The position numbers were made by a program, and so were the translations under genes. This document shows positions 1-8,519 of a stretch of DNA of 64,000 bases, piece by piece (the first letter of the stretch is position 1; each line of letters begins with the position of its first letter). Under the pieces are notes generated by a model. That model was not told where the DNA came from. It saw nothing but the letters and a program-made list of their open reading frames with translations, and searched no databases. The DNA is taken from positions 3,742,001 to 3,806,000 of the forward strand of contig NZ_CP114904.1 in NCBI RefSeq assembly GCF_027497215.1, given 5' to 3'. This DNA is from Micromonospora sp. WMMD812. Lineage in GTDB: Bacteria; Actinomycetota; Actinomycetes; Mycobacteriales; Micromonosporaceae.

Positions 1-655
1 CCATGTCCCGATCCACCTCGGGCAGCACCCGCTGGGTGGCCTCGACCAGCACCCAGCGCATTTCGTCCGGCTCGAGCTCCGGGTAGTACCGCAGCGCGTC
101 GCGGGCCATGTCCTCCATCTCGGCGAGCGCCTCGATGCCGGCATAGCCACCGCCGACGAAGACGAAGGTCAGCGCGGTCCGGCGGACCTCCGGGTCCGGC
201 GTGACGGCCGCGACGTCGAGCCGGTCCAGCACGTGGTTGCGGAGGTAGATCGCCTCACCGATGGTCTTGAACCCGATGCCGTGCTCGTGCAGGCCGGGGA
301 TCGGCAGCGTCCGGGACACCGAACCGGGGGCCACGATCACGTGGTCGTACGCGATCTCCCGGGTGGGGCCGGAGATCGGCTGGACCGTGGCGACCTTGCG
401 GTCGTGCTCGATCCGCGTGATCGTACCCGCCACCACCTTGCACCGCCGCAACTCCCGTCGCAGCGGCACCACCGCGTGGCGGGGGGAGATGTTGCCCGCC
501 GAGGCCTCCGGCAGGAACGGCTGGTAGGTCATGTGTGGCTGCGGGTCAACCACGATGACCTCAGCCTCACGGACGCTGAGCTTCTTCGACAGGCGCAGGG
601 CCGCGTACAGGCCGACGTGCCCGGCACCCACCACAAGGATCCGCTTCGGATTCAC
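1..655 (-). CDS. ndh: Type II NADH dehydrogenase (NAD(P)/FAD-dependent oxidoreductase), C-terminus cut off by window edge
   Basis: The gene reads leftward and runs off the window, leaving about 218 N-terminal residues. The protein starts VNPKRILVVGAGHVGLYAAL, a classic FAD-binding Rossmann motif. A second dinucleotide-binding motif, FVFVGGGYAGIEAL, lies near residue 150-165 and should bind NADH. This two-Rossmann arrangement is typical of single-subunit, non-proton-pumping NADH:quinone oxidoreductases on the inner face of the membrane. The GTG at 655 is chosen because the ATG at 660 meets a stop after two codons. A Rex-like palindrome at 707-722 suggests redox control. The family is clear; the quinone partner cannot be told. 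Confidence 0.85.
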   Translation of the reverse strand, partial: MNPKRILVVGAGHVGLYAALRLSKKLSVREAEVIVVDPQPHMTYQPFLPEASAGNISPRHAVVPLRRELRRCKVVAGTITRIEHDRKVATVQPISGPTREIAYDHVIVAPGSVSRTLPIPGLHEHGIGFKTIGEAIYLRNHVLDRLDVAAVTPDPEVRRTALTFVFVGGGYAGIEALAEMEDMARDALRYYPELEPDEMRWVLVEATQRVLPEVDRDM

Positions 656-706
656 GTCATCTATCTTTCCCCGGGGTGCTCGGGTATTCCCGTCCGCGCC
701 CCCCTT

Positions 707-722
707 CTGTGACGGAGCACAA
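707..722. promoter_or_regulatory. Rex-like redox operator upstream of ndh
   Basis: CTGTGACGGAGCACAA on the plus strand, or TTGTGCTCCGTCACAG read toward ndh, fits the actinobacterial Rex consensus TTGTG-N6-CACAA at all but the last base. It lies 52 bp upstream of the ndh start, a plausible promoter position. Rex senses the NADH/NAD ratio and represses respiratory genes in Streptomyces. Assignment is by motif only. Confidence 0.45.
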
Positions 723-759
723 CCGCTGTGACCTGCGCAACTGATCGCCTTCCCGATTT

Positions 760-1323
760 TCACCGGCGGCGCAGCAGCCACCCCAGCATCGCCGCCACGC
801 CCACCGCGACCAGCAACCCGGCCACCGTGGCCAGCTGGTAGCCGGTGCCGGCGCCGAGGTCGGGGACCTCCATCAGCAGCACCCCCAGCACCGCCGCGGC
901 CAGCAGCACCGCGCCGGCTCGCACCAGCCAGCGCGTGATCAGCTCCGGGTCGACCACCGCGTCGTAGGGCAGCAGCGCAGCCAGTGCGCAGAGGGTGTGC
1001 AGCAGGTAGAGCAACGCGGACAGGGCGAGCAGCCGCCACAGCGCGATCGGCCGGCCGTACCCGTCGGCGGCGAGCAGCCACCCGCCCACGGTGACCAGCA
1101 CCGCGAACGTCGGCCAGACTCGACGTGGACCGACCGCGGGCAGCAGCGCCACCAGCACCAGCGCGCCGAGCTGCTGACCGGCGAGCACCTCCGCCGGGAA
1201 GGCCAGCAGGAAGCCGGCCACCGCGGTGAGGAAGATGCCGGCCCGGACCAGCAACGGGGTCAGGCTGATCCGGTTGGCCGCCGTACGCAGCGCCTGGACC
1301 CGTTCGGTGACGGCGTCGATCAT
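760..1323 (-). CDS. Polytopic membrane protein, last gene of the MoxR/DUF58 operon
   Basis: 187 residues, almost entirely hydrophobic, with about five or six predicted membrane segments (for example LVRAGIFLTAVAGFLLAF and LLALSALLYLLHTLCALAAL) and a short basic tail LLRRR. I do not recognise a named family. The ATG at 1323 has a good ribosome site GGGGGAGG six bases upstream; a GTG at 1383 would overlap the DUF58 gene by 14 bases and is less likely. It lies just downstream of the DUF58 gene, so it is probably an accessory membrane component of the same complex. Function unknown. Confidence 0.75.
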   Translation of the reverse strand: MIDAVTERVQALRTAANRISLTPLLVRAGIFLTAVAGFLLAFPAEVLAGQQLGALVLVALLPAVGPRRVWPTFAVLVTVGGWLLAADGYGRPIALWRLLALSALLYLLHTLCALAALLPYDAVVDPELITRWLVRAGAVLLAAAVLGVLLMEVPDLGAGTGYQLATVAGLLVAVGVAAMLGWLLRRR

Positions 1324-1369
1324 CGTGGGCCTCCCCCGTCCACCGGCCGCCCGCCGCGCGGCGTGGCGT

Positions 1370-2746
1370 TCACCGGCCACCAACGCGTGGGGCGGTCGCC
1401 AACCGGGCTACGTCGCGCAGCACCTGGTCCAGGCTGCCCGCGCCGGCCCAGCCCACCACCGGCACGCCGTGCTCGCGCAGTTGCGCGATCATCGTGTCCC
1501 GGTCCAACCGCCACAGCCGGTACGCCACCTCGGCCCAGCCCCGATCCTTCGGCGCGGTGAGGTCGGCGGGCAGGGTGTCCACCGCCACCACGAACCGGCC
1601 GGAGCGAGCCAGCCTCGCCAGCATCTGCGCCGACCGTTCGTCCAGCAGCGGGGTCAGCACCACCACCAGCGCGTCCGCGGAAAGCAACTGCGGACCGAAG
1701 ACCAGGTCGTACGGCTCGTGCCGGCTAGGCTCCACGTGGACGTCGAGGAGCCACTCCAACACGGTGAGGTACTGGCGGCGGCCGGTCGCGGGGCGCAGCC
1801 GGCGGGCCGTCGGCCCGTACTCCAGCAGCGACACCCGGTCGCCCCGGTGCAGGTAGTGCTCGGCGATCGCGGCCGCGGCTCGTACGGTGGTGTCCAGCAC
1901 CGAGGCGGCACCGGACACGCCGCCCGAGCGGCCGGCCTCGGCGAGCACGTCCAGCAGCACCACCACCTCCGCGTCCCGGTCGGAGAGGGTGGCGGCCACG
2001 TGCAGCTGCCGGGCACGCAGCGAGACCCGCCAGTCGATCCGGCGCAGCCGGTCACCCGGCGCGAAGATCCGGACACCGGCCAGCTCACCGCCCTCGCCCG
2101 GCCGTCGGGAGTGGTGCGCGCCGACCAGCCCGGCGGCCCGGGGCATCGCCTCCACCGCCTCGAACGGCTCCGTCTTCGGGTAGACCCGGACCCGGACCGG
2201 CTCGGTGATCACCGCCCGGGAGACCAGCAGCCCACCGGCGACCGCGACCCGCGCGCCGGCGGGACCGACCGGATGCCGTCCCCAGCGCAGGGCGGTGCCG
2301 GTCAGCTCCAGGTCGACCGCAGAGGTGGCGGGCACCGACGTCACGAACGGCCGGTCGGCCACCGCCCGGCCGCCCGCCGCGGCGCCACCGGCGAACCCGA
2401 CCCGGTCGATCCGCAGCCACGGCGAGACGCGGGTCCGCACTACGGCCACCTCGTAGTCGACCGTGTCCGGGTTGCCGATGGTCACCGACCCGGTCAGTTC
2501 GCCGCCCTCGATCAGGTGCCCCTCGTCGGCGGCGACCCACACCTCGGGCGGCGCCGCGGGCCGGCGGCGCAGCGCGTACGCGGTGCCGAGCGCGAACGGC
2601 GCGGCCAGCACGATCAGGTCGATACGCCCGAGCACGACCGCGGCCACCAGCAGCAGGCCGGTGACCAGCACGGCGCGGCCGAGCGCCCGAGTGGGCGCCC
2701 AGCCGCCGGTCGCCGCCGGCTCCTGCTCCGCGCGCGGCCCCGCCAT
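1370..2746 (-). CDS. DUF58 domain-containing membrane-anchored protein
   Basis: 458 residues. Two hydrophobic stretches near the N-terminus (about residues 27-60) anchor it. A beta-rich middle section leads to the DUF58 signature APGDRLRRIDWRVSLRAR (about residues 230-247), followed by a von Willebrand-A-like part starting VVVLLDVLAEAG. DUF58 proteins travel with MoxR ATPases, which are thought to act as chaperones for VWA-type partners. The start codon overlaps the MoxR stop as TGATG, showing translational coupling. The substrate is unknown. Confidence 0.85.
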   Translation of the reverse strand: MAGPRAEQEPAATGGWAPTRALGRAVLVTGLLLVAAVVLGRIDLIVLAAPFALGTAYALRRRPAAPPEVWVAADEGHLIEGGELTGSVTIGNPDTVDYEVAVVRTRVSPWLRIDRVGFAGGAAAGGRAVADRPFVTSVPATSAVDLELTGTALRWGRHPVGPAGARVAVAGGLLVSRAVITEPVRVRVYPKTEPFEAVEAMPRAAGLVGAHHSRRPGEGGELAGVRIFAPGDRLRRIDWRVSLRARQLHVAATLSDRDAEVVVLLDVLAEAGRSGGVSGAASVLDTTVRAAAAIAEHYLHRGDRVSLLEYGPTARRLRPATGRRQYLTVLEWLLDVHVEPSRHEPYDLVFGPQLLSADALVVVLTPLLDERSAQMLARLARSGRFVVAVDTLPADLTAPKDRGWAEVAYRLWRLDRDTMIAQLREHGVPVVGWAGAGSLDQVLRDVARLATAPRVGGR

Positions 2747-3753
2747 CAGTGCCCGGGCCCGCCGGCCGCGTAGCTCGGCAGCGCGCCGCTGGCCGGTGCC
2801 GGAGTGCCCTCCAGCACCTCACCGACCACGAAGGACGGATCGACCCGACGCAGCCACATCTCCGGGCGCAGCGTGATCCGGTGCGCCAGCGCCGGCACCG
2901 CCACCTCCTTGACGTCCTCCGGGACCACGTAGTCCCGACCGGCGAACACGGCCCGGACCCGAGCCAGCAGCAACAGCGCCAGCGAGCCGCGTGGCGACGC
3001 GCCGACCAGCACCGACGGGTGCTCGCGGGTGGCCGCGGTGAGCGCCACGATGTACCGGCCGATGGAATCCTCCACCACCACGTCCTCCAGCGAGGCCTGC
3101 ATCGCGCGCAGGGTGGCCGCGTCCACCACCGCCTTGATCTCGGCCTCTTCGCGGCGACGGGCCATCCGCCGGCGCAGCACCTCCCACTCCTCCTCGTGCG
3201 CCGGGTAGCCGAACGAGACCCGGAGCAGGAAGCGGTCGAGCTGCGCCTCGGGCAGCGGGTAGGTGCCCTCGTACTCGATCGGGTTGGCGGTGGCCAGCAC
3301 GTGGAACGGCTCGTCCAGCCGGTAGGTGACGCCCTCCACCGAGACCTGCTTCTCCTGCATCGCCTCGAGCAGGGCCGACTGGGTCTTCGGCGGCGTCCGG
3401 TTGATCTCGTCGGCGAGGAGCAGGTTGGTGAAGACCGGGCCGGCGCGGAACGCGAAGTCGCCGCTGCGCTGGTCGTACAGGAACGAGCCGGTGACGTCGG
3501 CGGGCAACAGGTCCGGGGTGAACTGGAGCCGGCGGAAGTCCAGCCCGAGCGCCTGGGCGAAGGACCGCGCGGTGAGGGTCTTGCCCAGGCCGGGCAGATC
3601 CTCCAGCAGCACGTGCCCGCCGGCCAGGATCCCGGCGAGGACGAGCTCCAGGGCGTCCCGCTTGCCGACCACGACCGAGCCGACCGCGTCCAGCACCGCC
3701 CGAGCCAGGTGACCGACCTCGGCGGCGGGCATGGTCCGGTCCACGTCGTTCAT
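2746..3753 (-). CDS. MoxR-family AAA+ ATPase
   Basis: 335 residues with the full set of AAA+ motifs: Walker A PGLGKT (residues 54-59), Walker B LLLADEINRTPPKTQSALLE, sensor 1 ATANPIEYEGTYPLPEAQLD, and the arginine-bearing GASPRGSLALLLLAR. It is a cytoplasmic ATPase of the MoxR group, expected to remodel or load its DUF58 partner. Its ATG overlaps the stop of the preceding gene by one base (TGATG), and its own stop overlaps the DUF58 start the same way. The three genes are therefore one translationally coupled block. Family assignment is firm. Confidence 0.92.
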   Translation of the reverse strand: MNDVDRTMPAAEVGHLARAVLDAVGSVVVGKRDALELVLAGILAGGHVLLEDLPGLGKTLTARSFAQALGLDFRRLQFTPDLLPADVTGSFLYDQRSGDFAFRAGPVFTNLLLADEINRTPPKTQSALLEAMQEKQVSVEGVTYRLDEPFHVLATANPIEYEGTYPLPEAQLDRFLLRVSFGYPAHEEEWEVLRRRMARRREEAEIKAVVDAATLRAMQASLEDVVVEDSIGRYIVALTAATREHPSVLVGASPRGSLALLLLARVRAVFAGRDYVVPEDVKEVAVPALAHRITLRPEMWLRRVDPSFVVGEVLEGTPAPASGALPSYAAGGPGH

Positions 3754-4343
3754 CAGATCTTCTCCAGTTCGGCGACGATCACCGCGAGGTCGCGCGGCGA
3801 CGGGGTGCGACGGGGCGGGGTCTCCAGGAACGCCCAGAGGCGCTCGCCGAGCAGGGCGCGGGCCCGGACGGGATCCGAGTCGCGGGTCGCGCCGTGCTTC
3901 AGGCGCAGCCGCTCGTCGGCCAGTTCGCCGAGGCGGGGCAGGATCACCTCGGTGAACCGCTCGGGCCGGGTCGCCGACCAGTCGAGCGGCACCTCCCAGC
4001 CGTTGATCGCGGTGCGCAGCGCGTCCCGGTCGTTCCAGTTCCAGGTGCCGTCGTCGACGGCGGTGGCCCGGGCCCGGGGGCGGGCCGGGGACGGCGGCGG
4101 GGGCGCCAACGCGGCGACCACGCGGCGGACCGCGAACAACGCGACCACGCCGGCGATCAGGATCAGCAGCGAGACCCGCAGGCCGACCGCGCGCAGGCCG
4201 ACGACCAGCACGACCACCACGGACGCGATGCCGGTCAGGGCGCGCAGCACCTGCCCGGCCCGACTGCCCCGCTCCCGGTCGTCGTGCCGGACCCGCTCCT
4301 CCTCGAAGGTCAGCAGGTCGTCGATGCTCGCGCTACCACTCAT
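3753..4343 (-). CDS. Hypothetical two-TM membrane protein between DUF4129 and MoxR genes
   Basis: 196 residues. The N-terminus MSGSASIDDLLTFEEERVRHDD is charged. Two membrane segments follow (ALTGIASVVVVLVVGLRAVG and VSLLILIAGVVALFAV), then a charged cytosolic C-terminal half rich in Arg and Trp. I do not recognise the family. In this position other actinomycetes usually carry a DUF4350 gene; this protein is shorter and the match is not evident. The ATG at 4343 begins the conserved-looking part. One-base overlap with moxR places it in the same complex. Confidence 0.75.
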   Translation of the reverse strand: MSGSASIDDLLTFEEERVRHDDRERGSRAGQVLRALTGIASVVVVLVVGLRAVGLRVSLLILIAGVVALFAVRRVVAALAPPPPSPARPRARATAVDDGTWNWNDRDALRTAINGWEVPLDWSATRPERFTEVILPRLGELADERLRLKHGATRDSDPVRARALLGERLWAFLETPPRRTPSPRDLAVIVAELEKI

Positions 4344-4409
4344 GCCGGCACCTCGCTCCGCTCGGCGCCGGCGCGAGTGCGCCACTGCTGAACCTCATGG
4401 CTCGCTCGG

Positions 4410-5207
4410 TCACGACTGCGCCTCGCCCGGCGTCGCCGTCGTGAGCTCGCCGCGCAGCCGGCGCAGCGCGGTCCGTGCCTGGTCCCGGGTGCGCTCGTCG
4501 ACCGGCCGGGTCGCGTAGCGGGCCTCCCGGTAGACGTGCGCGAACTCGCCCAGCACGTCGGCGCTGACGATCGCCGGCACGCCGGCCGCGGGGTCGCCGC
4601 GAAGCAACCGGGTGACCAGGTCGGTGGGGGTGTCGCCGGCCAGTCGGGGGACGCCGGCCGCGGCGGCGGCCTCCTCGAGGCGGACCCAGCAGGCGATGAC
4701 CGCGACCCGAGGGTCGGTGTCCCGGTCGTCCAGGTCGACCAGGCCGGCGTCCACGGCCGCCACCACCTCGTCGGTGGTGCCCGCGGAGCTGCGCCGGGCC
4801 CGCTGCCGTGGCAACGCCCGGGTGCTGCGGCGCCGCGCGCCACGGAGCAGCGCCCAGGCCAGGTAGCCGATCGCGCCGAGGACGGCCAGCCCGAGCAGCA
4901 CGACCGCGGCGGTGAGGATCCACTGCGGGACGTGCGGTTGGGTGGCCTCGGCGGCGTCGCGCGGCTCGACCGGGATGGACGGCGGCGGCTCCGCCGTCGG
5001 ATATTCGGGCACGAACGGAATGTCCTCCGCCGCCGGCGGGATCCGGGACGCCCCGATCGACGAGTGCGACGCGGCCAGCGCGGTGGCGGCGAGCAGCAGG
5101 GCCACCACGCCGACCGGCCACCAGCGACGCAACAGGCCGAGACCGGCCCGTGGCCCGCCGTCCGCCGCCGAGGGGTACGGCGTGGGCCGGCGCGTTCCGT
5201 CCGTCAT
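4410..5207 (-). CDS. DUF4129 domain-containing membrane protein
   Basis: 265 residues. A membrane segment near residues 27-45 is followed by a proline-rich external loop, a second segment (ILTAAVVLLGLAVLGAIGYLAWAL, about 98-121) and a soluble C-terminal domain with the DUF4129 pattern (VAVIACWVRLEEAAAAAGVPR ... DTPTDLVTRLL). It is the first gene of the DUF4129/MoxR/DUF58 series. The ATG at 5207 is preferred because GGGGCGG lies five bases before it; a GTG at 5213 is in frame. In this family the C-terminal domain faces the cytosol and resembles transglutaminase-associated tails. Exact role unknown. Confidence 0.8.
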   Translation of the reverse strand: MTDGTRRPTPYPSAADGGPRAGLGLLRRWWPVGVVALLLAATALAASHSSIGASRIPPAAEDIPFVPEYPTAEPPPSIPVEPRDAAEATQPHVPQWILTAAVVLLGLAVLGAIGYLAWALLRGARRRSTRALPRQRARRSSAGTTDEVVAAVDAGLVDLDDRDTDPRVAVIACWVRLEEAAAAAGVPRLAGDTPTDLVTRLLRGDPAAGVPAIVSADVLGEFAHVYREARYATRPVDERTRDQARTALRRLRGELTTATPGEAQS

Positions 5208-5226
5208 CGCCACCGCCCCACGCAGG

Positions 5227-5967
5227 TCAGTCCACTCCGGCCAACTGCTTCGCCCGGGCGAACACGTCGTCCAGCATTCCTGGTGTCAGCCGTCCCGTGA
5301 AGGTGTTCTGCTGGCTGACGTGGTAGCAGCCGAGCAGATCCGGTGCGGCCGTGCCGGACCAGTGTGCCCCATGCGCAAAGGTCGGTCGCGGGCTGGGCGG
5401 ACGGACCCCGTACACCTGACGCAGCGTCGGCCACCAGGCAGCCCAGGCGAACGCGCCCAGCGCGACCACGACCCGCAGCGTGGGACGGATCAGCGTCACC
5501 TCGCGGTGCAGCCAGGGTGCACACGTGTCCCGCTCCTCGGGCGTCGGCTTGTTGTCCGGCGGGGCGCAGCGCACCGCGGCGAAGATGCGGGTGTCCCGCA
5601 GCGCGAGCCCGTCGTCGGCGGCGACGCTGGTCGGCTGGTTGGCCAGGCCGGCACGGTGCAGCGCGGCGAAGAGCACGTCGCCGGACCGGTCCCCGGTGAA
5701 GATCCGGCCGGTGCGGTTGCCGCCGTGCGCGGCCGGTGCCAGCCCGAGGATGGCGATCCGCGCGTCCGGCGGGCCGAACCCAGGCACCGGACGGCCCCAG
5801 TACCGCTGGTCGCGAAAGGCCGCCCTTCGGGTCCGGGCGACCTCCTCCCGCCAGTCGACCAGTCGGGGGCAGGCGAAGCAGTCGCTCACCGCCGCATCGA
5901 GGTCGGCCAGGTCGGTCGCCCGCGCGGCGCGGTCGACCACCTCCCCCGGCGTACGCGGCTCAGCCAA
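5227..5967 (-). CDS. Uracil-DNA glycosylase, family 5 (UdgB type)
   Basis: About 246 residues. It removes uracil (and probably other deaminated bases) from DNA. Visible signatures: iron-sulfur cysteines in [10 protein letters not shown] near the N-terminus and in [18 protein letters not shown]; active-site motif 1 [14 protein letters not shown], which lacks the polar Asp or Asn of other families and so points to family 5; and motif [12 protein letters not shown] near the C-terminus. The likely start is the TTG at 5967, overlapping the stop of the dienelactone-hydrolase-like gene by eight bases; a GTG at 5940 is the alternative. The overlap suggests co-transcription. Confidence 0.85.
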   Translation of the reverse strand: MAEPRTPGEVVDRAARATDLADLDAAVSDCFACPRLVDWREEVARTRRAAFRDQRYWGRPVPGFGPPDARIAILGLAPAAHGGNRTGRIFTGDRSGDVLFAALHRAGLANQPTSVAADDGLALRDTRIFAAVRCAPPDNKPTPEERDTCAPWLHREVTLIRPTLRVVVALGAFAWAAWWPTLRQVYGVRPPSPRPTFAHGAHWSGTAAPDLLGCYHVSQQNTFTGRLTPGMLDDVFARAKQLAGVD

Positions 5968-6646
5968 GCTTCGCCCGGAACAGTTCGAGGGTGCGGGCCC
6001 AGGCGGTCGCGGCGGCCCGCTGGTCGAAGTTCTCCGGCCGGTCCTCGTTGAAGAAGGCGTGCGCGGTGCCCGGGTAGTCGTAGGTCTGGCAGCTGCCGCC
6101 GGCGGTCTCGATCGCCTGGCGTGCGGCCTGCACACCCTCGGCGGACGAGGTGCCGTCCGCCTCCGAGCAGTGGATGAGCGCGGCCTTGCCCGCGTAGTCG
6201 ACCCACTCGGGGCTCATCCCCTCCCAGGGGAGCCGGGGGTAGAAGGCCGCGGTGGCGACGATCCGCTCCGACCGGGTCGCCGCCCAGAGGGCCAGGCTGG
6301 CGCCCGCGCAGAAGCCGGCACAGCCGACCTTGCCGGTGACCTCGGAGCGATCCGCCAGGTAGTCGGCGGCCGCGGCGATGTCCGACGCCGCCTCGTCCAT
6401 CTGCGTGCTGTTCAGCATGAGCCGGGGCTCACTCGGCTTGCTGGCCGGCCCGCCGTGCCGGAAGTCCGGAGCGAGCGCGACGAAGCCGGCCTCGGCGAAC
6501 CGGTCCACGACCGCGCGTACGTGGGGCACCAGGCCCCACCAGTCCTGGATGACGATGACCGCAGGGCTGGCCGCACCGCCGGAGGGTATCGCGAGATAGC
6601 CCTCGCTCGTACCGCCGTTGCTGCGATACCTCACCATTTCGCCCAT
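5960..6646 (-). CDS. Dienelactone hydrolase family protein
   Basis: 228 residues, alpha/beta hydrolase. The cysteine-nucleophile elbow [10 protein letters not shown] sits near residue 116, an acid in [10 protein letters not shown] near 165, and the catalytic histidine in GTAHAFFN near 198. This is the Cys-Asp-His triad of dienelactone hydrolases rather than the Ser triad of esterases. The early motif [20 protein letters not shown] is also typical. It could open cyclic ester intermediates of aromatic breakdown, but no such pathway is nearby, so the substrate is open. It is cytosolic and overlaps the downstream glycosylase gene. Confidence 0.88.
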   Translation of the reverse strand: MGEMVRYRSNGGTSEGYLAIPSGGAASPAVIVIQDWWGLVPHVRAVVDRFAEAGFVALAPDFRHGGPASKPSEPRLMLNSTQMDEAASDIAAAADYLADRSEVTGKVGCAGFCAGASLALWAATRSERIVATAAFYPRLPWEGMSPEWVDYAGKAALIHCSEADGTSSAEGVQAARQAIETAGGSCQTYDYPGTAHAFFNEDRPENFDQRAAATAWARTLELFRAKLG

Positions 6647-6780
6647 CGGCCCGTCCTCCTAGCGGTCAGTCATCGTTGGCTGGTCGCCCAGTGTCGGTAG
6701 CCTGCCACGCCGCGACCGCGCCGGGAAGATGCCGGAACAGTGGCATTCACCTCCTGTTTGCCCGGCGGTGGAGGCTGATA

Positions 6781-6821
6781 CGCCGACGGCGGCGCGGAGA
6801 GTCTCCGCGCCGCCGTCGGCG
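6781..6821 (-). terminator. Strong GC hairpin downstream of the LppU-like gene
   Basis: Perfect 19-bp arms (6781-6799 and 6803-6821) around a three-base AGT loop, starting 26 bases past the stop codon at 6847. There is no T-run, as is common for actinomycete terminators. Confidence 0.75.
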
Positions 6822-6846
6822 GTGGCTGTGCCGTGCTGCTCCGGAC

Positions 6847-7314
6847 TCAGGACTTCTTGGTCAGGCAGAGCAGGTAACCGGTCTTGCCGGGCTCGATGCT
6901 GTAGAAGAGGTAGCCGTCCTCACCCTCCTTGATGTACTGCTCGCAGGCGGTGCCCTCCTTCGCCTGCGCCTCGGTCTGCCCCTCGACCCGGCCGACCACG
7001 TTGTACGCGGCGTCGGTCGAGGTGCACTCGACGACCTTGGCGTCGTTGGCCTCCTCCTCCTCGGTGCCGGTGATCTCGGGCAGCTCGGCGATGCAGTCAC
7101 CGACCTTCGCCTCGGCGGTGGCGTCCTTGTCGAAGAAGCTGGCGAGGCCGAACTTGAGGCCGGCGATGACGACGATCACGACGATCGCGCCGAGGATGCC
7201 GAGCACCTTCTTGGCACCGGACTTCTTGGGCTCCGGCGCGGCCGGCGGCACCGGCACGGCCGGCTGGGGCTGCTCGGGGTTGGCCGAGGGGGGCGGTGCG
7301 ACCTGCTCTGACAC
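6847..7314 (-). CDS. LppU/SCO3897-like membrane-anchored protein
   Basis: 155 residues. A proline-rich cytosolic start (residues 1-30) leads to the basic stretch KKSGAKK, one membrane helix VLGILGAIVVIVVIAGLKF, then an extracytoplasmic domain with three cysteines (GDCIAEL, VVECTSTD, TACEQYI) and a fourth in GYLLCLTKK, which could pair. This build matches the actinobacterial LppU/SCO3897 family of unknown role. The GTG at 7314 has AAGGA six bases upstream. The gene has its own terminator, and the unusual 20-bp direct repeat lies 84-123 bases upstream. Confidence 0.75.
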   Translation of the reverse strand: MSEQVAPPPSANPEQPQPAVPVPPAAPEPKKSGAKKVLGILGAIVVIVVIAGLKFGLASFFDKDATAEAKVGDCIAELPEITGTEEEEANDAKVVECTSTDAAYNVVGRVEGQTEAQAKEGTACEQYIKEGEDGYLFYSIEPGKTGYLLCLTKKS

Positions 7315-7397
7315 GGGGGTTCCTTCCAGGGGGTGAATGAGCAGACGACACCGTAGCGATCATCACCCTCGCTCCGCCGCCCCGCCGACCTCCTCCG

Positions 7398-7437
7398 TTC
7401 AGCCATTTCCCAGCTTGTTCAGCAATCTCCCAGCTTG
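7398..7437. repeat. Tandem 20-bp direct repeat upstream of the LppU-like gene
   Basis: Two adjoining 20-bp copies, 7398-7417 and 7418-7437, differ at two positions; the shared core is TTCAGC and TCCCAGCTTG. Read toward the gene, each unit is CAAGCTGGGA-N-AT-N-GCTGAA. The spacing of two full turns and the promoter-proximal position suggest paired operator half-sites. Confidence 0.6.
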
Positions 7438-7451
7438 GGGTGTGACCAGGA

Positions 7452-7486
7452 ACTCCCGGCCGCCGCGCCGCGTGGCGACCGGGAGT
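7452..7486 (-). terminator. Hairpin after the HAAS-domain gene
   Basis: Arms ACTCCCGG (7452-7459) and CCGGGAGT (7479-7486), with a secondary CGCC/GGCG stem inside, 14 bases past the stop at 7500. Confidence 0.5.
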
Positions 7487-7499
7487 CGGCGGAGCGGGA

Positions 7500-8519
7500 T
7501 CAGCCGGTGACGCTGGGCGTGGGGCTGACCGTCTGCCCCGGCGTGCCGCTCGGGCTCACCGTCGCACCCGGACCGGCGGTAGCGGTGGCCGTGGGCTGCG
7601 GCGTGGCGGTCACGGACGGGGTCGGTGACGGCAGCGGCGGCAGGGCGGGCGGCGCGGCTCCCACGGGCGCCCGCGGCGCGAACGGCGCCTGGTCGGGGCA
7701 GTACGGGTACGGGCGCAACAGCGGGTTGCCGTTCGGGTCCCGCTCGTCGACGCAGTCCGGGTAGCCGAGCCGGATCGGGTCACCGTTCTGGTCGAAGAGC
7801 CGGGCGTTCTCCACCAGCCGACCCTCGCTGTCGTAGACGAACACGTCCCGGACCCGGTCGTACGGGTTGTTGACCGCGATCGGGTCGTAACCGTACTCCT
7901 GGTAGCCGGCCCGGTCCTCGGCGTTGGCGAGGCCGGCCAAGGCGAACACGACGAGCACGAAGCTGCCGGCGTGCAGGGCCCAGCGCGGCCAGCCGCGCAG
8001 GCGCTCCGAGCGACGGCCGAGCCAGATCGACGCGAGCACGAAGCCGACGAGCATGACCAGGCCGGCGAGGAACTCACCGCCGAGCCGGGGAAGCAGACCG
8101 AACCCGCCGCCCGTGGTCACCACGGTCACCAGCATCGCGGCCAGGTAGCCGCGCAGCACCCACCAGGCCGGTCGGAGCAGCCGCAGGAACTCGCTCGCGG
8201 TCGCATACCCCAGCGGCGGGCCGAGCCGGGCGTCGAGGCCGCGCAGCCGGCCGCGGACGCGGGCCACGGCGGCGGCGACCCGCTGGTCCACCTGGCGCCC
8301 GCGGGCGGTCGGCGCGCCGGCCGCGGCGCGCAGCTCGGCGGCGTACGCCTCGGGCTCGCCGAGCCGGTCCACCAGTGAGCCGTCGGCCTCGGCGGCCACC
8401 TCGGCGAGGTGTTCCGGCAGATCCTCGCTCAGCTCGTCGCGGACCGCCGGCGGCAGGTCGGCCAGCGCCGCCCGGACCCGTCCGACGTAGTCCGTGATCT
8501 CCTGCTCCGTGACGGTCAT
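7500..8519 (-). CDS. HAAS signalling-domain membrane protein, partner of PadR
   Basis: 339 residues. The N-terminal 65 residues (DYVGRVRAALADLPPAVRDEL ... GEPEAYAAEL) form the HAAS domain (formerly DUF1700) found next to PadR regulators. After it come three or four membrane helices (for example GYLAAMLVTVVTTGGGFGLL and FLAGLVMLVGFVLASIWLG) and an extracytoplasmic part containing YGYDPIAVNNPYDRVRDVFVYD. The last 40 residues are a Pro/Thr/Ser-rich tail. The ATG overlaps the PadR stop as ATGA. HAAS proteins are thought to be membrane sensors whose genes are controlled by the adjacent PadR; ligand unknown. Confidence 0.82.
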   Translation of the reverse strand: MTVTEQEITDYVGRVRAALADLPPAVRDELSEDLPEHLAEVAAEADGSLVDRLGEPEAYAAELRAAAGAPTARGRQVDQRVAAAVARVRGRLRGLDARLGPPLGYATASEFLRLLRPAWWVLRGYLAAMLVTVVTTGGGFGLLPRLGGEFLAGLVMLVGFVLASIWLGRRSERLRGWPRWALHAGSFVLVVFALAGLANAEDRAGYQEYGYDPIAVNNPYDRVRDVFVYDSEGRLVENARLFDQNGDPIRLGYPDCVDERDPNGNPLLRPYPYCPDQAPFAPRAPVGAAPPALPPLPSPTPSVTATPQPTATATAGPGATVSPSGTPGQTVSPTPSVTG

